This document shows positions 1 to 11,437 of a DNA stretch of 64,000 nt, one piece after another. A program made the position numbers and the translations under genes. The notes below the pieces were generated by a model, which ran no database searches, was not told the DNA's origin, and saw nothing but the letters and a program-made list of their open reading frames with translations. The DNA is from Rhododendron vialii. Lineage: Eukaryota; Streptophyta; Magnoliopsida; Ericales; Ericaceae. The DNA lies in contig NC_080568.1 of NCBI RefSeq assembly GCF_030253575.1, forward strand, positions 27,853,001 through 27,917,000, in the 5' to 3' direction. Positions within the stretch are counted from its first letter, which is position 1; each line of letters begins with the position of its first letter.

Positions 1-1040
1 GGGATGCAAAAAGGCGAAAATTGGTACATGATTCCTTATCTCTCCTCTCCCACTACAAATGTTAAAGCTCCAAATTTTCATCTCTCTCTCCAAGCCCTCA
101 ACATTGGCCCCTCAATCTATCTCCTTACAAATCTCACCTCAAATGACCCTATTCCTCAAAGAAAAATTAAAGAAATGCTATGAAAAAGCAAAATCATATC
201 CGAAAGAAGATTGAATACTATGATGAGAGGATTGATGTAACCTCCGGGCAAACTTACATTCCGGATGAAAAGAGTCCGATGGAAAGGGGGAGCTCGAGGC
301 TTAATGCCGTAAGAAGCCGGATGAGGATGACAAGTATGTGTGGTTGAGTCGGTGGTAGTAGTTTTTCTTTATTTCTTTTTCGCAATTTTGTTTGGTGTTT
401 GGCCGATATGTGACCATGCCTTGGGTAGTTTAGGGTCGGTAGTGGCCAAAGGTAGTTGACCCGAGCTAGTATATGGCCACTACATTTTTGTAGTCCCTTT
501 CTCTTTGTATCCAAGGTCGTTATAAGCTAATAAAGTCCTCCGTTGATCTTTTGGACGCTAATTAACTCCATTTGATGCATGATTGATATCTATTACTTTT
601 TGAGTATGATTTGTTCCTTGACGTGCATAGTTGTGAATAATTAGCTTTCCTTTCGTTCTTAGTGCTCCTTCGATAGCATGCGTAGCTTTTTGTCTCTGGC
701 TATTGCATTTACTCGCTAGCGCTTGTCATGGGATGTATCTTGTATCTCACTATGTGAAAAGTCGAATAAGAGTGTATCCTTGTGAGTTTTGGAGTCGAAA
801 CTCGTTGTGGTGCACACATGCTTGACTACTCTAATATGGCAAAGTTTGTTCATCCTAGTTCATGGCATGCTTGTGTGTGGATTGCATGTACTCAGATTTG
901 AAGGGCTGTTTTGGACTCTTGCCTAGTTGTAGTAGTTGAGCATAATTTTTGTATCTTGAATCTTGGGAAGATTGCATAGCTTAGTTTAATATGTTTTGCT
1001 TTAGTTTGCTAGGGACTAGCAAAGTTCAAGTTGGGGGGTG
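1..1040 (+). mobile_element. 3' internal end of an LTR retrotransposon (non-coding part)
   Basis: This stretch runs directly into a purine-rich tract (AAGTTGGGGGGTG, ending at 1040) followed by TGATACGCACC, the usual polypurine-tract/3' LTR junction. I see no convincing protease, reverse transcriptase or integrase reading frame, so it is probably the long untranslated region before the 3' LTR of a Ty3-type element whose coding part lies to the left of the window. Assignment to Ty3 rather than Copia is inferred from the LTR style. Confidence 0.6.
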
Positions 1041-2505
1041 TGATACGCACCTAAGATTGCTTGATCATGGTGCTTAAGTCCGTTAGTTAGAAGTGCTTTT
1101 AGCTATTATTTGTCGTTTTTAGTCAATATTGCTTGTAAGGTAGTTTGTTAAGTGTTTCAGGCAAAACGCCCTTAAAAGGCGTATTTTGAGTGCAAAGTCA
1201 ACCCCCAAGTTAATTCAAGAATCATCGCTCGGTGGAACTTGTGCCAAAGTGACCAAAGAACGAAGGCGAGGAGCATCGGGCAAGCCAACGGTCGTCGGGT
1301 GTCAAGATTGGGAGGCTGGCTTGAAGAACCAGAGATAAGCATTCCGTATCGATACGGATTTAAGGCGTATCGATACGCGTTTGTTACCTTTCCAAGCAGA
1401 GCTTCCCGTATCGATACGGCCATAATCTGTATCGATACGGGATTGTTACGGGAGATTGGCCTTTTCAGCTTAACGATGTGGTATCGATACTTTGCTTATT
1501 CTGTATCGATACGGAGAGCTTCCGGCCAGATATTTGTTGCTTTTTGGGCTTTCCATTTGTGGAATACTTGCCTTTTATAGTATGTTTTTAGATATTTGAG
1601 GAGAGAGAAACCCATTGTGTATAAATAGGGGTCTCCTCTCTCCCCTTTGTTATCTAGTTAATTAATAGCTTTAATTTTTCTTCCATTAATGTTCTTGAAG
1701 CTTTTCATAGTGTAATCTCTTAGAACTCAAGTAAGTAATTCTCGTTTGTTAATTTCTCGTTTATTAAAGTTGTTCCTACGGACTAGATCTTTTATAATAT
1801 CAAGTTTGTTTTCGTTTTTATCGGTTAAAAGTCATGTCTCGTTTTTATGCTTTCTTTCATGCTTTAGCTATGTGTGAGTAGTTGATAGGCCAAGTCTCGG
1901 GGTAATCTTTCCCGAGGACTTAGGTGGTTATTTGGTTCTCAAACCTTCGGGCTTAAAATCTTGGTTTTCAGAATTTCATTAACCTAGCCTTTTTGGTCTA
2001 AGCGAGGCGTGTTAACTCCTTGGTATGAAGTTTAGTCAAGCGGTCTTGGCAAGCGACATATTGAGGGCTCGTGGCCCCCTACGTGTTAGATACATTAGCA
2101 AAAATAGGTTGATTTAATTCCGGTTAATCACATCTTTTGATAAACGTAGTCATTAAAGCTAAATTCTCCGGGCGTGAGCACGCGGTCGTGGCTCTCGCCT
2201 GAGTTATATTGAGAACCGGTAACGGCTTAAGTCAAGGGTTAGACGATCCTTAGACTTGCCTCCTTTTAGTTTATTAAGCGTTATCCTAGTCTTTTGCCTT
2301 GGCAATTTTCATCGTTTCAAAGCAAAACCAAGTTGGCCGTCTTAAACGCCACAATCCACCATATAAAACCTACAATCCAATTGAGCTACATTCGAATTCT
2401 CTGTGGGTACGATCCCGGACTTCCGGATATTATGCTACCAACGACCTAGCCCTACGCTTGGGGTATTCAACCCTATATTTGAAGGCGAGGTTTGAAGGCG
2501 AAGCA
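1041..2505 (+). mobile_element. 3' LTR of a large (probably Ty3-type) retrotransposon
   Basis: The LTR starts TGATACG just after the polypurine tract and ends in CA at 2505. Right of 2505 the sequence TGAATCACAAATAGG matches a second genomic copy near 6330, so 2505/2506 is the insertion boundary. A TATA box (GTATAAATAGGGG, about 1617-1629) marks the likely promoter. Upstream of it, at 1346-1512, are six copies of the palindrome GTATCGATAC. Length is about 1465 bp, a normal size for the long LTRs of Tat/Athila-like elements. The left LTR is outside the window. Confidence 0.7.
1346..1512. promoter_or_regulatory. Six GTATCGATAC palindromes in the LTR U3
   Basis: The 10-base palindrome GTATCGATAC occurs at 1346, 1367, 1408, 1429, 1481 and 1503. 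The first is extended to the 14-base palindrome CCGTATCGATACGG (1344-1357). All lie 105-275 bases upstream of the LTR TATA box, where retrotransposon enhancers normally sit. A role as binding sites for a dimeric factor is inferred. Confidence 0.6.
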
Positions 2506-2700
2506 TGAATCACAAATAGGTTTGAGCTTTTTGGGTTTTGATTATATTTTCGCTCATAAAATTCTTCTATAAATTATGTTTTTCATATATTGTCCATACA
2601 GATTTTTATTTGTGGTTGAAAAGTTTTAGGTGTTTCTGGTAGTAATTAAGTTTTCAATGGGTATGTGAGTGAAAAAGTTATTGAGTTGGTAATTTTTTTT

Positions 2701-4234
2701 AGGAGTTTTTAAATATCCATCCTCAGACTTCATCCCACGTAAGTATTCATCCGGCACTTTTTGAACAGTTATGTTTTCATCCTTTCAGATGATGAATTAC
2801 ATATCTTACACTTTTAATAAGATATTCATAGGTATGTATATATTTCTTTTCTAAATTAGTGGGATTATAGTAATTAAGTTACCTAAAATCATGAGAACAT
2901 TAATGGATAGAAATGGGGTACATTTTGAATTCTCAAATTTTCAAATCCTTAATGGAAATATTCTAAATCATTTTCTCTATTTAATTTTATGAATTTTAGT
3001 TAGTTAGTTTTTTCAAAACTAACTAAAATTCTTTCCATTCAATATGCACATCGATTTATGCACAAATCGCCATATTTTTCAAACCGGCCATGTTTTTTGT
3101 GAATTATCTATAAAATTTATTTCATGTTTGCAAGTTCGCCATTTTTTCATAGTTTGTTTCATCAAATTTAACATAGTTTATTTTTTCATGAATCATGACA
3201 ATTGAGAATGACAACCATTTTTATGACTATTTTTCTGAAATTCAACATGTACATCGTGACCAAGCTCCATGAAAAAGAAAAATCATGAGCATTCTTTTTA
3301 TGGCCAATCTACAAAATTACACACTTGGAAAACTCATATTTATCCCCTTATCGGAACCTGCCATGATTTTAAGCTTATGTTTATCCTAGAAATTGGAAAT
3401 CTCATGGATTGGGGTCATGAATATTTTCTGCAAATTCACCATGTTTTATAATGACCATGCAAGGTAATTTTTGAAATCATGGAAAATTATTTGGACAGGT
3501 TACCATGAATCGAATCACCAAAATAAACCATGAAATACTTTTGAAACCCTAAAATAGGTCATGTTATCAATCCGAATGAATTTCTAGATTTTATATTTAT
3601 TGTACAAAAATCATACAAATCTTACGACTAACGATCTTCAACCCGTCATCGCCGACAATCTCCTCCATGCCCATCTCCCCATCAAAATCGATCAACCCAT
3701 CAAATCAACCATGGGTTGACGGAGCCGGTCGGGGATGGCATGATGGATGCGTCGGGCAGTGGTGGTCTCGATCAAGAGACAGATAGATCATATTTCACGA
3801 TGGCTTGACTGTGCCGATCGGCGACGATTTGGTTGACGGCGACAACGGGCCGGAGGAGTTGGGCGGGCGACAGTTGCAGAGGAAGCCATTTGGGATCTTA
3901 ATTTCAGCGGCAGTTGTCCTTCTTCCACTACCAACGACGTTCTGGTCGTCTTCCATTTGGGGGAAGGTTTGCATGTGGGCAGAATAAAATGGATATGTGG
4001 GGTTGTAAAAGGTTTGGCTGTAGAAGGAATTAAATGGATATGGAAGACTGGCGGAAATTTTGGGATTGAGAGGAAATCTTGCGCCGATTTTATCGCGGGA
4101 TGGGAGAATTAATTTTTGGTCTAAAGGGACAATCTTGCTATTATGAAAAAATGAGGATGAAATTATAAGTGCAAAAAAATTGCCGGATGAAAACTTACAA
4201 ATAGTGGCACTTGAGAATGATTCTTTAAGCCTCC
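2701..4234. mobile_element. 1.5 kb non-autonomous element inserted in duplication copy 1
   Basis: Copy 2 near 6993-7015 reads GGTAATTTTTTTTATTAGTGG without a break, while copy 1 has about 1.53 kb inserted within the T run, flanked by T7-8 on both sides. The ends are imperfect inverted repeats: both carry GGAG near the edge and CATCCGGCA inside (near 2748 and, reversed, near 4170-4180). It has no transposase frame. A Mutator-like origin is a guess. Confidence 0.5.
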
Positions 4235-4346
4235 TTTTTTTATTAGTGGAAACCTATGTAACATGGACATGGACACAAACACGGGACATGACAATTCTAA
4301 AAAATGAGAATACGGACATGGTGGGGGACACGCCACCTGTACAAAT

Positions 4347-4361
<15 letters not shown>

Positions 4362-4410
<49 letters not shown>
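4362..4410. repeat. (AT)n-(CA)n microsatellite
   Basis: An A-run leads into about 20 AT units and then five CA units. It sits where duplication copy 2 has only AAATAAATAAATA, so it expanded after the duplication. Confidence 0.9.
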
Positions 4411-4901
4411 TATATTTTTTCTTTTCTTCCATGTCTGTTGATGAAAATCTGTCCTATATGAATGTATAAAATTACCATGGTCCAAGACTCCAAATAAAGG
4501 CATAATTACAGTTTAACTCAAATATTTTTGAATAATTTCATATTAACCTCTCAAAATTATATATATATATTCGGGGCGGTTCCGGGGACCTTTAAAAAAA
4601 TCTCTAAACCCCCCCAAGTTTCCGATTGAATTTTGATGATCCGAGTCGCTCAATGTAATCAGAACGTAATTTTAAGGGTAACTATAAGAATCAGCAAAAA
4701 AAATGACCGGAAAGGGCTTCATGCGAACAATTTTTTATTGAACTTTATTGAACGGTTCAATAAAAAACTGTTCAAATCAAACCCTTCCAAGTTATTTTTT
4801 TGGCCAATTTCTCGTGGGCATACTTAAAATCATGTTTTGAACACATTGAGCGGTTCGGATCATCAAAATTTGACTCCCATCCATGTATAAATAAATAAAT
4901 A

Positions 4902-4911
4902 TGTGTGTGTG

Positions 4912-4948
<37 letters not shown>

Positions 4949-4949
4949 T
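4902..4949. repeat. (TG)n-(TA)n microsatellite
   Basis: Ten TG units followed by about 14 TA units. The matching stretch of duplication copy 2 lacks both. Confidence 0.9.
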
Positions 4950-5406
4950 ACATTTTGACTCCCTGGCGTGTCCCCTATCAAAAAATAATAAAAATTATTG
5001 GACAAGCCATGTGGTGTGTCCAATAAGTATTTAGGCGTGTTCCCGCCGTGTCCCCGTGTCCAATACGTGGACACAACGCCCTTTTGGAGTGTTGGTGCTT
5101 CATAGGTTGAAACCAGTTGGTAAAATGAGTTAAGTTTAGTGTTTTTTGTTAGTGAAAACGAGAATCCTTGTAAAGCGGTGCAGAGCGGCCAATTATTTTT
5201 CATGACTTTGACAAATATAGCAACCGAGTTGGACCGACAGAATCCCTGTAAAGCGGTGCAGAGTGGCCAATTCGGCTACTCATTTTGTCAATTGATTATT
5301 CGGATTTTAATCGAGTAATGGATAGTTCAAATTTATATGTGCTCAGATTCGATCTAAGTCGTGGCCGAATTAACAGCTCTACACCCGCTCGGCAGAGAAC
5401 TGCCAG

Positions 5407-5603
5407 CAGTGGCGGAACCGGTATAGGGCAAGCGGGGTCACTTGACCCCGCTGAGTTCCAAAATACCTCTAGACAGGTATAGTTTTGAGGAGTATTTTGT
5501 AATTTTGCCCCCAACTATAATATTTTTCCCCAAAAAATCCCACAAAATTACATGTATTGTAGATATTTGACCCCACTGTAATTAAATCCTGGGTCTGCCC
5601 CTG
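5407..5603. mobile_element. hAT-type MITE, 197 bp
   Basis: Termini are CAGTGGCGGAACC on the left and, reversed, CAGGGGCAGACCC on the right. Eight-base flanks ACTGCCAG (5399-5406) and ACTGCCAC (5604-5611) match at 7 of 8 positions, as expected for a hAT target duplication. No coding capacity. Confidence 0.8.
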
Positions 5604-5611
5604 ACTGCCAC

Positions 5612-6329
5612 GCAGCATCCCAGGTCCAGCAACCGACAGAGCGAATGGTAACATGGCCCTCTTGTTTGAGAGAGCTGCCGCAGGTCGATCAAGACAAAAT
5701 CCTGATAATGATATCAACGGTCAAATATATAATCACGTAGATCCACTTGATAATAACACGTCGGGGATATGAAAAGAACAAACGGAAATCAGAACACACA
5801 CACAGAGAAGCAAATCAGAAAAGCAGGAAAATGGAGTAGTAAATCCAAACTGTTTTCATTGGAATACAGAGAAATAATAAGCCAGAAAAAAGAAAGAAAG
5901 AGACGCAGTTTGCTACGTGCGATCTCATAAAACCTCCTACTGATTGCTTTCATGAGTTGGATGGCATTACCTCCTTCACAAATAGTTTTGGACTTGGCCG
6001 CCGCAAGTGTGACTTCAGTTGCTTGGTGGGTTTGCTCCCCACGTAATTAAATAGGGTCCGATTTTTGGGGTCAGGTCGTAATATAATAATTTCTCGTTGA
6101 TGGTCTGCTTTCGACCAGACCAGTTAGTGAATTTGTTGAGGTGTGTAAGTTAGCATGGACATTCCCGATCTTCGAAAAAATTAGTTTTGGACTTTTCAGG
6201 TCTATAATTGTTCTTCTCTCTATGGAATCACACCAATATTCTTTCTAGACAAGTTGTCTTGATAAATTCTTTCTAGCCATGTATAGATGAAAAGGCTGAC
6301 TACTGATTGTCTTTTCTTTTCTGGTCTAT
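5612..6329. other. Intergenic, nothing recognised
   Basis: AT-rich DNA with no long open frame and no clear terminal repeats. Around 6060-6170 there are words (TGGTCTGC, GAATTTGTTGAGGTG) that also occur near 12030-12100, suggesting an old dispersed repeat. Confidence 0.4.
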
Positions 6330-7480
6330 TGAATCACAAATAGGTTTGAGCTTTCTGGTTTGATTATATTTTAGCTCATAAAATCCTTCTATAAATTATG
6401 TTTTTCATATATTGTCCATACAGATTTTTATTAAAACCTCAAAATCCAATTTACTATTCATAAATCAGGGACAACTGCGATATTATCTAAACACATCTAC
6501 AGGTTCTGATTATAATTCTCAATTTATAACAAAAAATATTGAAAAATTAATAGCTCCTCAACACACCTTAATATACAATTAGATCGCTCAGAAAAATTAT
6601 TTGGTGGGTTGCGGTGCGCTCCAACACACTTATCCAACAAACATTTATGTGAGACCAAGTAGTACTAAGGTTACAGACCCTATGGAAATGTGTGGAGCAT
6701 AAGAAGAGTATTGGAGCACCATGTGGCGGTACCCAAGACCCTGAATAATTACTCGATCGCTCATGGTCTTGAGTTTTGAATGGGTGTTTCCGGTAGTGAA
6801 AATTTTATAAATTTTTATTTGTGGTTGAAAAGTTTTGGGTGTTTCCGGTAGTGAAAAATTTATAGATTTTTATTTGTGGTTGAAAAGTTTTAGGTGTTTC
6901 CGGTAGTGAATAAGTTGTTGAAAAATGCATGTCAAGTTGTTTCCGGTAGTGATTAAGTTTTCGATGGGTATGTGAGTGAAAAAGTCATTGAGTTGGTAAT
7001 TTTTTTTATTAGTGGAAACCTATGTAGCACGGACACGGATATGGACACGGACACAGATATAGACACGGGACATGACAATTCTAAAAAAATGGGGATACGG
7101 ATATGGCGGGGGACACGCAACGTGTATAAACAAATAAATAAATATAATTACATATATACATATATTTTTTCTTTCTTCCATGTCTATTAATGAAGACATG
7201 TCCTATATGAATGCATAAGATTATCATGGTTCATTACTCCAAATAAAGGCATAATTAGAGTTTAACCCAAATGTTTTCGAATAATTTCATATTAACCCCT
7301 CAAAATTAAAAATATATTACATTTTGACCCCCAACCGTGTCCAATACGTATTTGGGTGTGCTCCCGCCGTGTCCCCGTATCCAATACGTGACCACAACGC
7401 CCTTTTGGAGTGTCAGTGCTTCATAGGTGGAAACCAGTTGGTTGAATGCGTTAAGTTTAGTGTTTTTTGTTAGTGAAAAC
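6330..7480. repeat. Segmental duplication, copy 2 (lacks the 1.5 kb insert)
   Basis: Matches 2506-2700 and 4235-5170. It has its own short tandem expansion at 6820-6950, where TTTCCGGTAGTGA units repeat. It preserves the unfilled site for the 2701-4234 element. Confidence 0.65.
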
Positions 7481-7702
7481 GATATGATAAAATGCGTAGA
7501 GTTTTTTTTTTTTATATAGTGAAAACGGGGTACAATTGGAGGATGCTAAAGCACATGGGCTGCTGCCGCTGCCAAGCTTTTGGAAGTACATACAGAAGAA
7601 CCATGCTTACAATTCAATGGACTCAAATAAATGGAGATAAAAAGATTTTTTGTTGGTTCTCCCAATGTAGAAACAGCTAGCTTCTTCAATCATCTGTACA
7701 TT

Positions 7703-7912
7703 GAGAAGTTTTTGGGTGCTGGGCACGGGTCCCACAAACGTGCATGGTATCCCGTCGGCAATTCCAGCCATTCAAATCAAATTTTAGAAAGAGAAAAAGA
7801 GGAGAGAGAGTGGTCGGGTGAGATGGGAGAGAGAGAATAAATCTGGACCGTCCCAAGACTCCCAACATAGGTACGGCCACGTGGTATCCGCTCGGCACCC
7901 CAAAAATTTCTC
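7703..7912. mobile_element. Mutator-like MITE, family B, copy 1
   Basis: Ends are GAGAAGTTTTTGGG and, reversed, GAGAAATTTTTGGGG. Flanks CTGTACATT (7694-7702) and CTGTAAATT (7913-7921) agree at 8 of 9 bases. The same design (CACGTGGTA near the ends, a GAGAGAGA core) occurs at 19429-19639 and near 53330-53559. Confidence 0.75.
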
Positions 7913-8234
7913 CTGTAAATTACCTCCGTTAGAAAAAAAAAAAATTCTTCTGTAATTTGGCTACATCATCCACATGCGGTCTTCTCTCTGTCCCTCTGTA
8001 TGTGTGTTCCTGTGGGCTTGTGAACAAAAGGGTCTGCAGCCTAACGGATGGTAGTATTGAATTGCAAGTCAATTTTTCCACCGTTTCGCTCGTTTTCAAC
8101 GATTCGGTAATTCAATAAGGCAGGCATGCAGGAATACTCTCGCGTGAATTCTCGTTTGAGACAGCTTATCAGAAATTGGAATCCATCGTAATGACAAATT
8201 TCCATTATATGAGAAAATTAGATGACTAGACTTC

Positions 8235-8497
8235 CAACCACAAAGGGTGGTAGTTTTGTGGTTCAAAGCCTAAACATTCATGGCTTTGGTTTGGGTGGCC
8301 ACAAGGTCTAAGGTTCGAGTCGTGCTGACAATGTCCCTCGACTGTGTTTGACTAGTTTTAGGCGAGGTGGTAGTTGTTATGGCTCTTTGGTCCCTTTCAA
8401 GGCTCGCTGTTTGTCTGGAGTTCCTACGATCATGCCTAGGAAAAAGTTCCTACGCTTGGTTGCTACCTTCTCACCTTTTAGATAAGGAAAAAAAGAA
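8235..8497 (+). mobile_element. tRNA-derived SINE
   Basis: Flanking direct repeats AGATGACTAGACTTC (8220-8234) and AGATGACCAGACTTC (8498-8512) match at 14 of 15 bases. The body carries a Pol III box-B-like GGTTCGAGTCGTG near 8323 and ends in an A-rich tail (GGAAAAAAAGAA). Size 263 bp. The open frame across it is incidental. Confidence 0.75.
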
Positions 8498-8512
8498 AGA
8501 TGACCAGACTTC

Positions 8513-9821
8513 GACTGTTCATTTTCTTCGGACAAACATGATTCAACCAAGTCTTTGCGAAGTTTACATGGATTTATTTTCTCTCTCTTTATGAAGAGTT
8601 CTTGAGTAGTTTTTTTTTCTTATCGTTATGAGGACTGATGTTGCTGTAGTTGGGAATTTTTTAAGTGTTGGACATTATTATTACCCATTGCCCTCAATGT
8701 AATTCTCAACATGCTCGTAATTATAACTTTGCAACATTTTAAGTATCGTTCAAGCTGCTCAAGTAATAAAGAATCACTTTGTGGTGTACGTTTGAATGTT
8801 CTTCAACAACTTCAAAAGTACAATAGAAACAATGTTCTTCACCTAGTACTTAAGTTTGTGTTGGACTTTTGACCAATAGTAAAAGAGAGAGAGTTTTGTC
8901 CGGACTACCCTGACCACACATCAGCATTTTTTAGACAAACTCGGGAGAACTGCTGTCCAGCTTAGAACGGCGTACGGCACCGTTTCACCCCATCCCCCAA
9001 TTTCAACCCTTAAGTCCTAGTTTAATTTGAACTGAGGAAAAATAAAAACCTTTGTTGAATATTTATTTTTTTGGGTCCTACAAAGTTTATTTAAATTGCA
9101 AGCAATTATTAAAATGTTTTTCTATGGGTTTTTGAAAAAAATTAGCTCAATTCGATATCGGTAAAGCTGTTTTAGAATTCGTAGGGTCTATTCTAGCCGA
9201 TTACTTCGATCTGAACTCCTCATTTTATTTTGCTTGTCGAGTTTAAGATGTATGCAAACAACGAAATTGATCAAGTGTCGGTGACTATATGAACCCACAT
9301 ACGTTTCTTCATGAAATAATTTAATGGGTATGATTTTGAGTATAAACTTCAAGAAAATGTGTCTCACGCATATGACTACAAATATTCGATCAATGCAATT
9401 TTTTTTCAAGTATTCCTTACTCGATGAGACATAAAACAATAAAAAAAACATAGTAAATTAAACACTTAACTATATTACAACTTGGGCTTCCCACATCCAC
9501 ATCGGGAAGTTTGAGTTAGTGTGTATTAAAAGGGGTCTTCTTGCCATCACGACTCACGAGTAAGCAATTGCTCAGTTGAGTGGATTAAGTGGAATGACTC
9601 TCTTATCCTTTACTAAAAAAATCAAGTTCTTGGCCCACTTTCCTATGGATTAAGGGCCAAGCTCATGTAATTGGGCACGTCTGAAGGATGGGCGAGGCTT
9701 TTAGACTTGTGTTATGGGCTAGCTTCCTACATCAGGAAAGTTTGGGTTTTGGTGTGTGTGTTAAAAAGGGTTCTTTTATCTATCACTTGTCAACAATTAA
9801 CTAATTGAGGGTTCTCTTACC
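8513..9821. other. Intergenic; LTR-like remnant around 9480-9790
   Basis: No gene is recognised. The words CCACATC..GGGAAGTTTG appear twice (about 9490 and 9728), each followed by TGTGT..TTAAAA and GGTTCTTT/GGTCTTC. They look like two decayed copies of one LTR-like repeat. Confidence 0.4.
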
Positions 9822-9987
9822 CAGAGCCGATCCTGACTTTTCAGAGACTTAAAACAAAAATTAAAAATGAGGCCCTTTGGTTGGACGATTATAAGGGGTA
9901 AAAAAGTTTGAGAAGCTCCTGAAATTTAATTTTTTTTGAAGGTCTAAAGCGGTTGCAGCACAAGTCTTTAACTCAGGGCCGGCTGTG
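9822..9987. mobile_element. hAT-type MITE, 166 bp
   Basis: Ends CAGAGCCGATCCTGACTT and, reversed, CACAGCCGGCCCTGAGTT match the plant hAT class with GGGCCGGCCCTG termini. Perfect 8-base flanks CTCTTACC lie at 9814-9821 and 9988-9995. Confidence 0.85.
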
Positions 9988-10744
9988 CTCTTACCTCTCA
10001 CTTAACTATATTGCAACTTAAATAAAACTCGGACCTTAAAGTTAAGCAAGGGAAATAGAAAGTATTAGAAACACAACCCTTTTTTTTTTTTTTTTGAATG
10101 GAGAAACCCAACTTGAATTTACAGGGAAAACTCTTTTCCTTTCCACATAGCTATTATACAAACACAACTTTCGTAAATCATTTTTCAGAGGTGGCTCTTC
10201 TCGCCTTCGCCCAACTTTTTTGTCTAAATTTTTTTTCGTTATTTTTATTTTTCGCTATTTTTTGTTAAGCTTTTCGTCTAATTTTTGGGATTACTCATTC
10301 GTCTTGAAGCGAGAAATTAAAAAAAGTATAAGAACGTGGATTGATGTTGAAAAAAGTTCGTAAAAGACAACACTTTACACAAAAAAAGACAATTGTTAAA
10401 AAAGACAACAGTTTATAAGAATGCAAGCCATTATATAAAATATTGAGGAAAAAAAATTTAAAAAAATCAATGTTCTTCAAATTTGAATTTTCCCCAAAAA
10501 GGCTTAACGGCCACCTTGAAACCCACGTGGTTTGGAGCCAAAAACAGAAAAGTGGCTACGTTAAAAAGAACCGGGTGGTTGCAGCTGGCCGTTCCAGGCC
10601 CCCACAGACTCGAAAGCAGCGTCCGTTAGTCGTTGTGACGTTCGCCAAAGCAAGAAAAATTATTAGAAGCCCCCGGAGCATGGTCACATCGCTTCTCTTA
10701 AATCCTTGGAGTCTAGGGCTCCAAACAAACGAACAAAGTTGCTT

Positions 10745-10975
10745 GTGAGCAGTTCGTGGCTCAGTTCGGCTCGAATCGTTTAGTAATCGAGTTTGAGCTC
10801 AAGTTGTAATCTCGTTTTCTAATTGAGCCGAGCTCAATACTCAAAAGCTCGGCTAGTTACATAGGCTGGTTAAATAATTGGCCCGACTCATTTGCCGAGT
10901 TGAGCTCAGGCTGTTAAGCTTGTTTGGTTAATGGGCCAAGCTCGAACACTATAAAACTCGGCTCGTTTGCATCCA
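10745..10975. mobile_element. Decayed GAGCC-rich hAT-like element
   Basis: Dense in GAGCCGAGCTC-type words, like the complete element at 30728-31375. I could not pair its ends or find a target duplication, so it is probably a truncated relative. Confidence 0.4.
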
Positions 10976-11373
10976 TCACTAAATATTTCGTTCCCATTTG
11001 TCGGGTCTTGTTCTGTCCTAACTGGATAAAAATTGGATTATATTTTTTACTTGATAGTACTTTTCCATTATAATACGAATATTGTTTGATAAAAATTATT
11101 TAATTCCATTTAACAAAGTTTTTAAATTTACATAAAACATTGACAAAGTATAAACAATTGAAATTAACACAAACTCTAAGAACTCTAAAAAATGACTAAC
11201 AAATTGGGACAAAAATTAGCTGGTACAGACTCTAGTGAGATTAAAGTCTCGGAACGACCACAGAATAATTTTACTCCTAAAGCAGACATCTTCCTCTCTT
11301 TCCCATTCCCCCAAGCATCTATTTATTCTCACCTCACCCCCTCCCAATTTCCTCACAACTCCCTCCCATTCAT

Positions 11374-11406
<33 letters not shown>

Positions 11407-11437
11407 TTCTACCTGCTTTCCAAGTTTTGGAAGTAAA
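10976..11437 (+). promoter_or_regulatory. Upstream region and leader of the expansin gene
   Basis: A TATA-like TATTTATT sits near 11320, followed by a pyrimidine-rich leader (CTCTCTCTCTCTC then CACACACA, about 11372-11405) ending at the ATG at 11438. Pyrimidine-rich leaders are common in strongly expressed plant genes. The transcription start is not determined. Confidence 0.4.

Larger units (their letters stand above)
2506..5170. repeat. Segmental duplication, copy 1 (interrupted)
   Basis: The parts at 2506-2700 and 4235-5170 match 6330-7480 in order and orientation. Shared landmarks are the ATCACAAATAGG start, the GTGGTTGAAAAGTTTTAGG repeat, TTAGTGGAAACCTATGTA and a run of GACACGG-type words. 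The copy is split by an inserted element (2701-4234) and by dinucleotide repeats. No gene is recognisable. Confidence 0.65.

Noticed and set aside
1344..1515. A CRISPR array, because of the regular palindromic repeats
   Set aside because: Repeats are only 10-14 bases, spacers are unequal, and the setting is a plant LTR.
4163..4503. Four overlapping frames with long Tyr-Ile runs
   Set aside because: They are translations of the AT microsatellite and its A-run in different frames and strands.
10295..10748. Overlapping plus and minus frames near 10.3-10.7 kb
   Set aside because: Lys/Phe-rich translations of AT-rich DNA without family resemblance.
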